Under the pieces are notes generated by a model. That model saw only the letters and a list, made by a program, of their open reading frames with translations. It was not told where the DNA came from and did no database searches. Both the position numbers and the translations under genes were made by a program. This document shows positions 18,522 through 27,079 of a stretch of DNA of 64,000 bases, in pieces. The first letter of the stretch is position 1, and the number at the start of each line of letters is the position of its first letter. Origin of the DNA: CAZPBN01 sp964584935 (GTDB taxonomy: Bacteria > Acidobacteriota > Aminicenantia > Aminicenantales > Aminicenantaceae). The DNA is taken from assembly GCA_964584935.1 (NCBI GenBank), contig CAZPBN010000005.1, positions 62,001 to 126,000 on the forward strand. Reading direction: 5' to 3'.

Positions 18522-20854
18522 TTTCTAAGACCCGCATATCTCAAAATTTGATTGATAACAACAGCCAATACAATTATAACAATGATGAATAAAGATATAA
18601 AAATGATTGTTTTAATAACCGGGCGGACTGTGAAAGAAAGTCCGAAAATCTTCTGATAGGATTTATTTAAGTTCATAAAGGAAGTGTGAGAGAGGAGACG
18701 GGATTGATCGGTTTTAAGTGGCCCTGACCCCTTTATTTTATTAAAAAAGAACGATGAATTGACAGAATGGCAGTCAGAACATTCATTGATTCCCAGTGCT
18801 TTGGTGGAAGGTCTTACCTGATGTCCGATAGGCCAGGTGACTGGTTCGGCTGCAGGATGGTTGGTGGCTGTGAGATTTCCTTCATCATCCAGAATGAACA
18901 TTTTTCCGCTTGAAATATAAAAATAGTTATAGTCTTTTTCAGAATGGCTGGATTTGTTTGAGAATTCCAGTGCTTTGAGTACTTTTTCCACCTGTTCTTC
19001 GGTTAAATTCTCTGGCTCTCCAACCGTGGCTGTTATAGTGCGGATATGAAAATCATCCAGAAGAGGAACTGCTTTTTCTTCAAGGAGCCATCGGAGCTCA
19101 GGAGTTTCAACAATTTCACCCTCCCAATTCCTTTGTTCAAGATATCCATGGATGATTTGATATTTCGTTTGTTCAATGAGAAGCACAGGAGTTCCCGGAG
19201 CATTTTTGATTAATCCCAGTGCTTCGAGGATTAATTGAATTTTTATTTCCAACTCATAAGCTTCTTCTTCTGAATCGGGATTAAAATCAGGCACCAAAGG
19301 AAATATTTCATTGCCCTTTTTAAGAGCCCAGAGATTTATTTGTGTTGGTTTGCTGGTCTTAATGGATTCAGATGGAATTCTGTCAAGACCATCATCTAAG
19401 TTTGATTGGTATGCCTTTCCAGAAGAAAAAAGCACAGGAGTGCCTTCGATTTCCGGGACGTTTGATAGAACAAGAAGTATTTGGGCTGCTGTTTTATCGA
19501 CTTTAAGAATGTTCCCTGAATTTGAAAGGATATCAGAGGGAGTGAGAGGCTTTATTTTATTTTCATGGATAAATCCCCAGAAGGAAGGCCATACCAGGCG
19601 GCAGGGAACGATTTTCCCATGTTGGTTTCTTTTATAAATTGGTTCGAAAATGTACGGTCTTTCCGTATGCCATTGAGCCATTCCGTATATGCCAAGACGG
19701 TTTGCTCTGGAAGTACGAACTTTTGTTATCTTATCACTAGGCAGAGAACCGGAATGACACACTGTGCAGGAAAGCTTTTCAAAATGAACAGCTGGTATTC
19801 CATTATGGGTGGGATAGGGAGCTCCGAATCGTCCTGCGTCCGTGTTCAGGTTTTTTCTCCTGTCTTTGCCAATATGACATCCTGTGCAGGAGAAAGCATG
19901 TATTTCTGGTTCCTTGTAGTCATCAGCTTCATTGTCATATCCCTGAATCATATTGTGATCCAGGCCGTTTCTGTGGCAGTCAACGCATTTTAAACCGGCT
20001 GATAAATGGACATCATTGATTGACATATGTTGTTTCTTGTTCACCGGCGATACAGAATGACATACCTGGCAGCGTTGATTATCCGGTTGGCGGGAAATAT
20101 TCATGTAAATCCGGTGTTTTTTTTCGAAATCTTGAGGATTGTAATCAACCGAAGGAACAACAGCCCATTCCGTATCGTCTGGATTAGGCCCGTCATAGAT
20201 ATCCCAGGTTTCGGGGAGCCTTGATGCCATCCCCTTGACTTCACCCAATCCGGATGAAGCGGTGGCTGCCCAGCGAAAATTTTGTCTGAGGATCTGTAAT
20301 GCCCATTCCGTGTGGCTTTGTTTGGGTGACAGGTTATGACAAGCCATACAGTTAATCTCTATTTTTCCTGAAACATTCCAGCGGGAATCAGGACTCACTC
20401 TGTTTTCATCGGGTTCATTGATTCCTCCTCCCGTCATATGTCTGCCAAAAAGCAGAGTGAATTCCCATGGGGAAATATCAAGGTCAGAAGGATTCCATAT
20501 TCCTTTCCCGTTATAATAAGAAAGGGGCAAAACGGTTCCTGTTTTTTGGTCTAACCATATCCAGGGTTCTCTCGGATGTTTGCTTTTGTTTTGGGAAGAT
20601 GTGTTGAAATGAAGTCCTTTTTCAATCGTTGAGTAATCATGGCAGGGAGCGCAGGTGTTTCTGGACGAAAAAGGCAGAGCGTATTCCCGGCTTGGAACAA
20701 TGATTTGATCAAATTCATCCTTGAGAGGTATTTTATGAACCGGAACAGTCCTGTTCCCGTCCCAGGGATTTTGATTTTTTTTATTCTGGTCCAAAGCAAG
20801 GCAAAAAGATACAACTGAAACAAACAAAAGAAAAGTGATTATTTGGTTTTTCAT
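18518..20854 (-). CDS. Exported, membrane-anchored seven-haem c-type cytochrome
   Basis: 778 residues. Signal peptide about 1-20, and a C-terminal membrane helix about 748-770 that would anchor it with the haems outside the inner membrane. Seven CxxCH motifs start at residues 68, 169, 262, 290, 323, 363 and 692. Residues 370-690 have no haem motif and may form a separate domain. Overlaps both neighbours by 4 bases. Probably carries electrons in the periplasm. The Tat-exported oxidoreductase at 20851 and ApbE in the same operon are possible partners, but no electron donor or acceptor can be proved from sequence. I cannot match it to a named cytochrome family. Confidence 0.88.
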   Translation of the reverse strand: MKNQIITFLLFVSVVSFCLALDQNKKNQNPWDGNRTVPVHKIPLKDEFDQIIVPSREYALPFSSRNTCAPCHDYSTIEKGLHFNTSSQNKSKHPREPWIWLDQKTGTVLPLSYYNGKGIWNPSDLDISPWEFTLLFGRHMTGGGINEPDENRVSPDSRWNVSGKIEINCMACHNLSPKQSHTEWALQILRQNFRWAATASSGLGEVKGMASRLPETWDIYDGPNPDDTEWAVVPSVDYNPQDFEKKHRIYMNISRQPDNQRCQVCHSVSPVNKKQHMSINDVHLSAGLKCVDCHRNGLDHNMIQGYDNEADDYKEPEIHAFSCTGCHIGKDRRKNLNTDAGRFGAPYPTHNGIPAVHFEKLSCTVCHSGSLPSDKITKVRTSRANRLGIYGMAQWHTERPYIFEPIYKRNQHGKIVPCRLVWPSFWGFIHENKIKPLTPSDILSNSGNILKVDKTAAQILLVLSNVPEIEGTPVLFSSGKAYQSNLDDGLDRIPSESIKTSKPTQINLWALKKGNEIFPLVPDFNPDSEEEAYELEIKIQLILEALGLIKNAPGTPVLLIEQTKYQIIHGYLEQRNWEGEIVETPELRWLLEEKAVPLLDDFHIRTITATVGEPENLTEEQVEKVLKALEFSNKSSHSEKDYNYFYISSGKMFILDDEGNLTATNHPAAEPVTWPIGHQVRPSTKALGINECSDCHSVNSSFFFNKIKGSGPLKTDQSRLLSHTSFMNLNKSYQKIFGLSFTVRPVIKTIIFISLFIIVIIVLAVVINQILRYAGLRK

Positions 20855-22230
20855 GCTTTAAAATCTTTTTTATTGAATTTCAATAAGCAGTTGGATTCAA
20901 CTGCTTTATTGACCGTGAGAACCGAAACCGCTGTTTCAAATCCTGTTTCCGCTGGACAGTTTAAGGGAATGTGATAGCGGATGGCGTTGAAAAAATTTTC
21001 AAGATGGGGCTGATGAACCGGCTTAGAAAGTTCTGTGGGCAGGGGCCAGCGTCCTGTTTCTGCAGTAACCCGGACATCCAGAAAAATATTTTTTGTATCG
21101 ATTTTCAGCATGGATTGGGTCTGTGATTTCAAATATCCCTCCTTAACCAGGGAATCCCATTCGGGAGCGTGAGCTTCCCGGAAAGCCCAGTTTCCTTTTT
21201 GAGGAATCTCTGAGATCACCAGCGATCCGTTTTCACCTATAAATGTTTCATAGAATCCGCCGTGTTTGGTGGCTGTTTGAACTTGATACAATCCTTTTGC
21301 TGTCCCTTTCTGTGTTTTAAATTCATAGACAGCTATGACATTGTCATACCATTCTCTATTTTTGTAATAGTCGTTGCCTCCGCTAGCCATAACAGAGGTT
21401 GGATTGACTCCAAAAACCCAACTGAACAGATCGATTTGGTGAGACCCAAGATCAACAATAGGACCCCCGCTGTATTTTCTGAACCAACGCCAGTTGCGCA
21501 GATGAGTCATGGAGGAATAACCGTATTTTTCTAGCTTGCTTTGACTCATGGTGTATTTTTTGGGCCACCCTCGCATCAGGCTCTTGGAGTGGTTCCACTG
21601 GGCATAGGTTTCTATCAGACGGCCAAGAAGATTTTTCTTCAGAATCAGGCGGCCAATCGCATGTTTGTATCGGGGATTGCTGCGGCGCTGATGGCCTATT
21701 TGAAGCAGTTTATTTGTTTTTCTGGCAGTTTCTACCATAGATTTTGCCCCAGTCAGGGAGTTGGACATCTCTTTTTCACAATAAACATGCAGCCCGGCAT
21801 TGAGGCAGGCGTTTGTTTGTTCGGCATGCACCCAATCCGGGGTGGCAATAATGACCGCATCCAGATTTTTTTCTTTGTTTATCATTTCGCGGTAATCTTC
21901 ATAAACATTGACCATATGGCCGTATTTTTTTAGATAACGGCTTGCGTATATCTGGCTGTACTCCCAGATATCACAGATAGCCCTAATTTGAACCGAAGGA
22001 ATTCGAAGGCAGGATTCAATGAGGATGCGTCCCTGTTCTCCGGTGCCGATAAAAGCGATGTTGAGTTTCTCCAGAAGAGGCTTTTGTTCATTTTTCCCTT
22101 TGAGAAGGGTGCCTTTTAGCTGATTTCCCGCTAAAGCCATGCCAACGCCGGCTGAAGCAGAAGATTTGAGAAAATCCCTCCGGGAAAGTTTTGTTCTTTT
22201 ATTTTTACTTTTTTTGGATTGATTGTCCAT
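20851..22230 (-). CDS. Tat-exported Gfo/Idh/MocA-family oxidoreductase, first gene of a six-gene operon
   Basis: 459 residues with a twin-arginine signal (LSRRDFLKSSASAGVGMALAG) after a Lys/Ser-rich start. The Rossmann motif is IAFIGTGEQGRILIES. The family motif HVYCEKEMSN contains the conserved EK, and the C-terminal domain has GGPIVDLGSHQIDLFSWVFG. Likely periplasmic with bound NAD(P). A promoter lies at 22299-22327. Its stop overlaps the seven-haem cytochrome start. The pairing of a Tat oxidoreductase with a multihaem cytochrome suggests substrate oxidation outside the cytoplasm, which is inference. Confidence 0.88.
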   Translation of the reverse strand: MDNQSKKSKNKRTKLSRRDFLKSSASAGVGMALAGNQLKGTLLKGKNEQKPLLEKLNIAFIGTGEQGRILIESCLRIPSVQIRAICDIWEYSQIYASRYLKKYGHMVNVYEDYREMINKEKNLDAVIIATPDWVHAEQTNACLNAGLHVYCEKEMSNSLTGAKSMVETARKTNKLLQIGHQRRSNPRYKHAIGRLILKKNLLGRLIETYAQWNHSKSLMRGWPKKYTMSQSKLEKYGYSSMTHLRNWRWFRKYSGGPIVDLGSHQIDLFSWVFGVNPTSVMASGGNDYYKNREWYDNVIAVYEFKTQKGTAKGLYQVQTATKHGGFYETFIGENGSLVISEIPQKGNWAFREAHAPEWDSLVKEGYLKSQTQSMLKIDTKNIFLDVRVTAETGRWPLPTELSKPVHQPHLENFFNAIRYHIPLNCPAETGFETAVSVLTVNKAVESNCLLKFNKKDFKA

Positions 22231-22298
22231 TGCTTTCCCTGCCTTTTAAAATTGATTTTTGAAAAAATGAATGTTTTCAGAAATCATGAATACATTCT

Positions 22299-22327
22299 TT
22301 TATATTTAAAATATCCTTAATTTTCAA
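22299..22327 (-). promoter_or_regulatory. Sigma-70 promoter of the oxidoreductase/cytochrome operon
   Basis: Minus strand TTGAAA, 17-base spacer, TATAAA, about 70 bases before the start at 22230. Confidence 0.5.
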
Positions 22328-22589
22328 GAGAAAAATATATAAAGCCCCCCTAATTTTTTTCCTATCAGAATAAGAGTAACCAGGATTGGGTAAATAGATT
22401 TAAAAACACGAAGGATTTCTGCCAGCAGGTGGGATCCGATTCCCGCATCGGGCTTCACACTGGGCAAAGGAACATTTAGAAAACACTTACTACAATACGC
22501 GAGATTATGTTCACTCGGTCTTTAAACCATTTTCTTGCCTATATAACCGGATCCTCTAAAATTTTTCCTAATGGTTATTATTTCACGAC
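22328..22589. other. Intergenic region with no recognisable gene
   Basis: Part of the 359-base gap between the operon start at 22230 and the stop of the TPR gene at 22590. I see only a C-run followed by a T-run near 22350-22365. I found no open frame with a ribosome-binding site. Confidence 0.4.
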
Positions 22590-23399
22590 TTAGGATGATG
22601 GTTCTTTGAGATGACTCATGATATCTTCTTTCAATTTCTGATTGATTTCAACGCCCTGGGATTCTGCCTTGTTCAAAAAATCCAGCGCTTTCTGGTATTG
22701 TTTAGCTAAGAAAAAAATAATGGCGAGATTATTATAAGCCTTGCCGTGTTTCGGATTGATTTTTATGGCTTCTGAATACTGGTTAACTGCTTTGGGGTAG
22801 GCCTTCATTTTAAAGAAAATGTTTCCATGGGTGTAGTAATAATCTGACTGCATCTGTGCGATTGAAGCCATAAAATTTTTATAGTCATTTCGTTTTTCTT
22901 TTATCTGCTCCCTTGTCTCAGTGATAGCACTCCGGATGTTCTGGATTCTTCCTGAAGTTTGTTGGAATTCCAATTCAGATCGCAGTTGTTCGAGATTTGT
23001 CTCCAGATTTTCGATATTCTGTTTCTTGATCAATATATGCATATCAATAAAATCCTCAGAATAGGTCTTGGCTTTTTTAATATTTTCCAATGCTTCCAGA
23101 AAATTTCCTTTTTTATAATCAATCTGAGCTAATAGATAATAGGCATTGGCATGTTTGGGATAAGTTTCGATGCATTGTTTCAAAAGATTCTCGGCTTTTG
23201 TATATTTCTCATTAACAAAATATTTTTTAGCTTTAATATAATATTTATTATTGGAAGCTTTAAACTTTTGTTGCATCTCTTTGCTAGGTGGAGCCTTTTC
23301 TTCCTGAGCAAGACATAAATTTGCTCCTAAGTTAAGAACGAGTAAAAAGAGAAAAGCAAATATTCCGATATTCTTAATTCTGAATGGATTTGTGTGCAT
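22590..23399 (-). CDS. Exported TPR-repeat protein under a sigma-54 promoter
   Basis: 269 residues. Signal peptide about 1-32 (NIGIFAFLFLLVLNLGANLCLA). Two TPR-type units at about 55-120 (YTKAENLLKQCIETYPKHAN and the following unit), a coiled coil about 125-180, then two more TPRs at about 190-255 (HGNIFFKMKAYPKAVNQYSE). A periplasmic or surface scaffold is likely. GGAG precedes the ATG, and a sigma-54 -24/-12 promoter sits 47 bases upstream (23446-23460). Expression would therefore need an enhancer-binding activator. No neighbour in the same direction suggests its pathway. Confidence 0.82.
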   Translation of the reverse strand: MHTNPFRIKNIGIFAFLFLLVLNLGANLCLAQEEKAPPSKEMQQKFKASNNKYYIKAKKYFVNEKYTKAENLLKQCIETYPKHANAYYLLAQIDYKKGNFLEALENIKKAKTYSEDFIDMHILIKKQNIENLETNLEQLRSELEFQQTSGRIQNIRSAITETREQIKEKRNDYKNFMASIAQMQSDYYYTHGNIFFKMKAYPKAVNQYSEAIKINPKHGKAYNNLAIIFFLAKQYQKALDFLNKAESQGVEINQKLKEDIMSHLKEPSS

Positions 23400-23445
23400 T
23401 TTTATTACTCCTTTTTTCTTTCATAGATATGACACCTATAGTGTA

Positions 23446-23460
23446 GCAAAAATTATGCCA
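23446..23460 (-). promoter_or_regulatory. Sigma-54 (-24/-12) promoter
   Basis: Minus strand TGGCATAATTTTTGC: GG and GC elements separated by exactly 10 bases, T run before the GC. It is placed so that transcription would start about 35 bases before the TPR gene. Confidence 0.65.
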
Positions 23461-23485
23461 TAATCCTAAATTTTCTCTTCATTCC

Positions 23486-23521
23486 CTTAAGAAAAAGAAT
23501 CTTAAACTTAAGAAAAGGATT
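23486..23521. repeat. Paired direct repeats upstream of the sigma-54 promoter
   Basis: CTTAAGAAAAAGAAT (23486) and CTTAAGAAAAGGATT (23507) repeat at 21-base spacing, two helical turns, 26-61 bases upstream of the -24 box. They are candidate enhancer-binding-protein sites, somewhat closer than usual. Confidence 0.45.
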
Positions 23522-23743
23522 AAAAAGATGATTGTATTTAATTATTTTTTACAAAACGTAAATAATGTTTGCTGAAGGTTTGATAAGCTTATCTGATTAT
23601 TCAGGATAAAAATAAAAACTTGATTTTATGAAAAATCATAATAAAGTGTGTGTATCAAGGTCAATCATAATGAAGCTGTCAATTTTTATAAAGAGAGCAG
23701 AGCAGTATTATCACTTTTTATTCCAAAAATGAGAGGTGAAGAG

Positions 23744-24685
23744 ATGTTGAGGGGAAAAAAAATAAAATACCATTTTTGCCTTAACTTCATTTTATGGGGA
23801 TTGGTATTGTTGTTCATGGGTATAGAGGCGGAATCGGGAGTTTTGTTTAAAAATGATCCGCCTGATCAGAAAAAGATGGAGATGGGTTTCAAAATAAAAA
23901 GGGGAAGAAGCTTGTTTTTAGGTAATGATATTAATGCTCATCTGAAAGGATGGTTAGATATGTGGAGTGATGATCCGGCCATTGATGTGAGCGGGGAATT
24001 TGAAGCTCTAAAAAAAGGAATCGATATAAGTGGAGAGATGTTTGTTAATTTCTCTGAAAGATTCGGAGTGGGTATCGGTGCGGGTTACATTTATGCAGGT
24101 AAAGAAAGTTCAGTTGAAAACAGGTGGGGAAGTTGGATAACGACAACCTTTGAAGATACGGTTTGGCCTGAAATATCGGCTATTCCGTTGACTCTTTCCT
24201 TATATTTTAATTTACCTCTGGGAAATGTTTGGGATATGGTGTTGAATGCAGGCACTGGATATTATTTAGGTAAAGTGAAATGGAATTATCATTATAAGAA
24301 CTTAGGCAATCCTTCGGTTGCCTATAAAGAATCATGGAGGGCTGGATCCAATGCGATGGGTTTTCACGGGGGAATAGCTTTGGAATGGAATATAAACTCT
24401 CAATGGGCTTTTTTTATCGGTTTTAAAGGACGATATGTGAAATTAAAGGAGCTGACGGGTGATTATAGCTGGGAATATGTGACATCTGACTATTCCGATT
24501 CAGGAGAGGCGAATGATTACACGTTCTGGTTTGGTGATTATCAGTATGGAAGTGAATTTTATCCCCAGATGCTTTTGAATGATACCAAACCATCTGGTTC
24601 GTTATGGAAAAATGTGAGAAAAGGAGAAATCTCTTTATCCGGTTTTTCGCTTACTGCGGGAATCAAGATAGGTTTTTCCTTATAG
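23744..24685 (+). CDS. Outer-membrane beta-barrel protein
   Basis: About 313 residues from the ATG at 23744, preceded by GAGGTGAAG. An upstream ATG at 23729 and a longer frame are possible but lack a site. Signal peptide with FCLNFILWGLVLLFMGIEAESG, then alternating strands typical of small barrels (GVGIGAGYIYAG, SAIPLTLSLYFNLPLG, GFHGGIALEWN, GRYVKLKEL), ending on an aromatic/hydrophobic strand GIKIGFSL. It is clearly a paralogue of the barrel part of 44499-45629 but lacks its SH3 domain. The 3' end overlaps the convergent aldo/keto reductase gene by 6 bases. Function unknown. Confidence 0.75.
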   Translation: MLRGKKIKYHFCLNFILWGLVLLFMGIEAESGVLFKNDPPDQKKMEMGFKIKRGRSLFLGNDINAHLKGWLDMWSDDPAIDVSGEFEALKKGIDISGEMFVNFSERFGVGIGAGYIYAGKESSVENRWGSWITTTFEDTVWPEISAIPLTLSLYFNLPLGNVWDMVLNAGTGYYLGKVKWNYHYKNLGNPSVAYKESWRAGSNAMGFHGGIALEWNINSQWAFFIGFKGRYVKLKELTGDYSWEYVTSDYSDSGEANDYTFWFGDYQYGSEFYPQMLLNDTKPSGSLWKNVRKGEISLSGFSLTAGIKIGFSL

Positions 24686-25681
24686 CAATTTCATTTTCAT
24701 CCACGGAGCTGAATTATGGAAATCAGCCACAGCACTTCCCGGAGGCACTAATTCATTGCACTGCTTAGCAATTGTTTCATTCAGTTTCATTTCCATGACA
24801 GGAATCATCTCTTCAAGATGTTTGACAGTTTTGGGGCCTATAATGGGAGCAGTTATCCCTGGCTGGTCCTTTACCCATAGAACAGCCATTTGTGCGGGAG
24901 ACATCTGGTGTTTTTCTGCCATACGGACAAATCTGTTGCCGTAGGAAACCGCTTTCTGGGTGACTCGCTCAGAGTAAATTCCTCCCCGTTTGTAAGCCCG
25001 GGAGTCTTGGGGATATTTCTCGCCATCTTTATACCGCCCGGCAAGCATTCCCATGGCAAGGGGGGACCAGGGAATAATGCCAATCCCATTATCTCGGCCC
25101 ATCGGAATGAGTTCATTTTCAATCCGGCGGTCAAGCAGGTTGTAAGGGGGCTGTTCTGAAATAAAACGGCTGAGATTTTTTTGCTCGCTCACTTTTATGG
25201 CTTCCATGATTTTCCAGGCGGGGGAAGTTGAACTCCCAATGTATCTCACCTTTCCATGGCGAATGAGGTCTGTCAGAGCCCCCAGGGTTTCATCAATAGG
25301 AACATCAAATACGGGACGGTGGGTTTGATAGAGGTCTATGTGGTCTGTTTGAAGCCTCTTTAAAGAATCCTCACAGGCTTTGATTATATGGAGTCTGGAA
25401 TTTCCTCTCTCATTAGGTCCGGGGCCGACAGGATAATGGACTTTTGTGGCGATGATCAGTTCATGGCGCCTCTTATTGGTTGTCAGTGTCCTACCAATGA
25501 TCCGTTCGCTCTCTCCCTGGGCGTAGCTGTTGCTGGTGTCAATAAAATTTATTCCGGAATCCAAAGCCCGGTTGATCATATTGGCTGATTCCTTCTCTGG
25601 AGTGGGATTGGCGAAGTTATCGGTTCCCAGGCAAAGAGGGGATACCTTGACTCCCGTTCTTCCTAAAGTTCTGTATTCCAT
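24680..25681 (-). CDS. Aldo/keto reductase
   Basis: 333 residues, (alpha/beta)8 barrel. The catalytic tetrad can be placed: Asp in GINFIDTSNSYAQGESE with its Tyr (SYAQG), Lys in ATKVHYP, His in LYQTHRP. The cofactor-binding tail is GITAPIIGPKTVKHLEE. NADPH-dependent reduction of an aldehyde, ketone or sugar, cytoplasmic. AAAGGA precedes the ATG. It lies 18 bases after the short-chain dehydrogenase gene and is probably co-transcribed with it. Substrate unknown. Confidence 0.92.
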   Translation of the reverse strand: MEYRTLGRTGVKVSPLCLGTDNFANPTPEKESANMINRALDSGINFIDTSNSYAQGESERIIGRTLTTNKRRHELIIATKVHYPVGPGPNERGNSRLHIIKACEDSLKRLQTDHIDLYQTHRPVFDVPIDETLGALTDLIRHGKVRYIGSSTSPAWKIMEAIKVSEQKNLSRFISEQPPYNLLDRRIENELIPMGRDNGIGIIPWSPLAMGMLAGRYKDGEKYPQDSRAYKRGGIYSERVTQKAVSYGNRFVRMAEKHQMSPAQMAVLWVKDQPGITAPIIGPKTVKHLEEMIPVMEMKLNETIAKQCNELVPPGSAVADFHNSAPWMKMKLL

Positions 25682-25699
25682 GACTTTTCCTTTCGCTTT

Positions 25700-26458
25700 T
25701 CAGGCTGTGTATCCGGCATCCACAGTCACCAGAGAGCCGGTCATATAGCTGGCTTTATCAGAAGCAAGAAATAACACAACCTGGGCGATTTCTGCAGGCT
25801 CAGCCAGTCGTCCCATAGGAACAGTATCCTCAGCTAATTTTTTAAGGTCTTCGGGAGTTGGCGGGACTGCACGCCCGGATGCGAGCATGGGAGTGTTGAC
25901 CTCTCCTGGGCATACGGAATTGATGCGGATGCCGTCTTTGACATGGTCAAGAGCCATGGCTCTTGTGATTTGATGAACAGCTCCCTTGGTGGCGCAGTAA
26001 GCCACAACACCCTTTGCTCCGGCATTTCCCCAGATTGATCCGAAGTTGATGATGACACCCTTTTTCTGTTTTTTCATTGGTTCGACAGCAGCCCGGCTCA
26101 TATAGAAGACGCCGTTGACATTTGTTCCCATAATACGGTTCCAGTCTTCATCAGAGGTGTTCACAGCATCCGCCCTCACGATGATTCCAGCGCAGTTGAC
26201 CAGTATATCCAGACTCCCGTAGCGCTCTAAAGTTGTCTGGACGGCTTGATGGCAGAATGCAGAATGGCTGACATCTCCAATGACCGGAGGTTCAGAGCCG
26301 GTTTCAGAAGCAATTTTTTTGGCAAGATCAGCATTTTTGTCAACAATGACCACATTCGCTCCTGCGGAAGAGAATTCTCTTGCGGTGGCGGCTCCCATGC
26401 CTGAGGCGGCTCCGGTTATTAGAGCTGTTTGGCTTCTAAATTTTAAATTCGGGGACAC
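25700..26458 (-). CDS. Short-chain dehydrogenase/reductase
   Basis: 252 residues, classical SDR. Cofactor motif TGAASGMGAAT, NCAG motif, catalytic Ser in INFGSIWG and YxxxK as YCATKGA. The C-terminus MTGSLVTVDAGYTA is typical of FabG-like enzymes. Asp after the second strand (IVDKNAD) suggests NAD(H) preference. The start is GTG with a weak AGGT site. Probably a two-gene unit with the aldo/keto reductase. Substrate unknown. Confidence 0.92.
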   Translation of the reverse strand: MSPNLKFRSQTALITGAASGMGAATAREFSSAGANVVIVDKNADLAKKIASETGSEPPVIGDVSHSAFCHQAVQTTLERYGSLDILVNCAGIIVRADAVNTSDEDWNRIMGTNVNGVFYMSRAAVEPMKKQKKGVIINFGSIWGNAGAKGVVAYCATKGAVHQITRAMALDHVKDGIRINSVCPGEVNTPMLASGRAVPPTPEDLKKLAEDTVPMGRLAEPAEIAQVVLFLASDKASYMTGSLVTVDAGYTA

Positions 26459-26599
26459 TTTACCTATTTACCTTATTTTCGAATTAAATACTTCTTAAAA
26501 AAAGTATATATCAGTTCACTAATTATGTCGTATTACTACCATAGGAGTGCCGGAAATTCAAGTTCTGAATTCGGGGATTGATATTTTTTACCGGAATTA

Positions 26600-26662
26600 T
26601 CAAAAAGTCATCAAAAACAAAGCAAGAAGGATCAAGATAATCAAGAAAAATATTTTTTTCAT
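26600..26662 (-). CDS. Possible 20-residue hydrophobic peptide
   Basis: A tiny frame, MKKIFFLIILILLALFLMTF, is a single membrane-helix-like stretch. An excellent AGGAGG stands 5 bases before the ATG, better than for many real genes here. It could be a small membrane peptide or the surviving signal sequence of a lost lipoprotein gene. It sits alone in the 507-base gap between the SDR gene and tRNA-Leu, where I see no other gene. Confidence 0.4.
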   Translation of the reverse strand: MKKIFFLIILILLALFLMTF

Positions 26663-26965
26663 TCTTTCCTCCTATACTTTGTTTGGGTTATAGAATCTGT
26701 ATTCATTATATATACTTTTTAAACGTATAATTTATTCAAAAAGTTTCTTTTTATTCATTCAGTTTTTCAAATTCAAAAAATTGCTTGTGAATTGAGATGG
26801 CATGAAAATTTTGTATGAAACACATAAAATTGAATGTGAGTGAAATCGGAAACAAACAACATTGAGGAAAAGTCAATAAAATTGAAATGGTGATTGAAAA
26901 AAAAACTGAAATACTCTATTATTTTGAAATATAAAAAGAAAGCTGCCCTTCTTTCTTCAAAATAT

Positions 26966-27051
26966 GCCGGGGTGGCGGAATTGGTAGACGCAAGGGACTT
27001 AAAATCCCTCGGAGGTTTTCCTCTGTGCGGGTTCGAGTCCCGCCCCCGGCA
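26966..27051 (+). tRNA. tRNA-Leu (anticodon UAA)
   Basis: GCCGGGG and CCCCGGC form the 7-bp acceptor stem, followed by discriminator A. The anticodon stem AGGGA/TCCCT encloses loop CTTAAAA, giving anticodon TAA at 27000-27002. A long variable arm (GGAGGTTTTCCTC) and the T-arm GCGGGTTCGAGTCCCGC are clear, as expected for a class II tRNA. CCA is not encoded. A T-run follows at about 27054. Confidence 0.97.
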
Positions 27052-27079
27052 TTCTTTTTTTCTCTTTAGGCGAACGTTT

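Noticed and set aside
19311..19993. Overlapping long plus-strand frames
   Set aside because: They are antisense to the seven-haem cytochrome. Their Cys-rich look comes from the complement of the haem-motif region.
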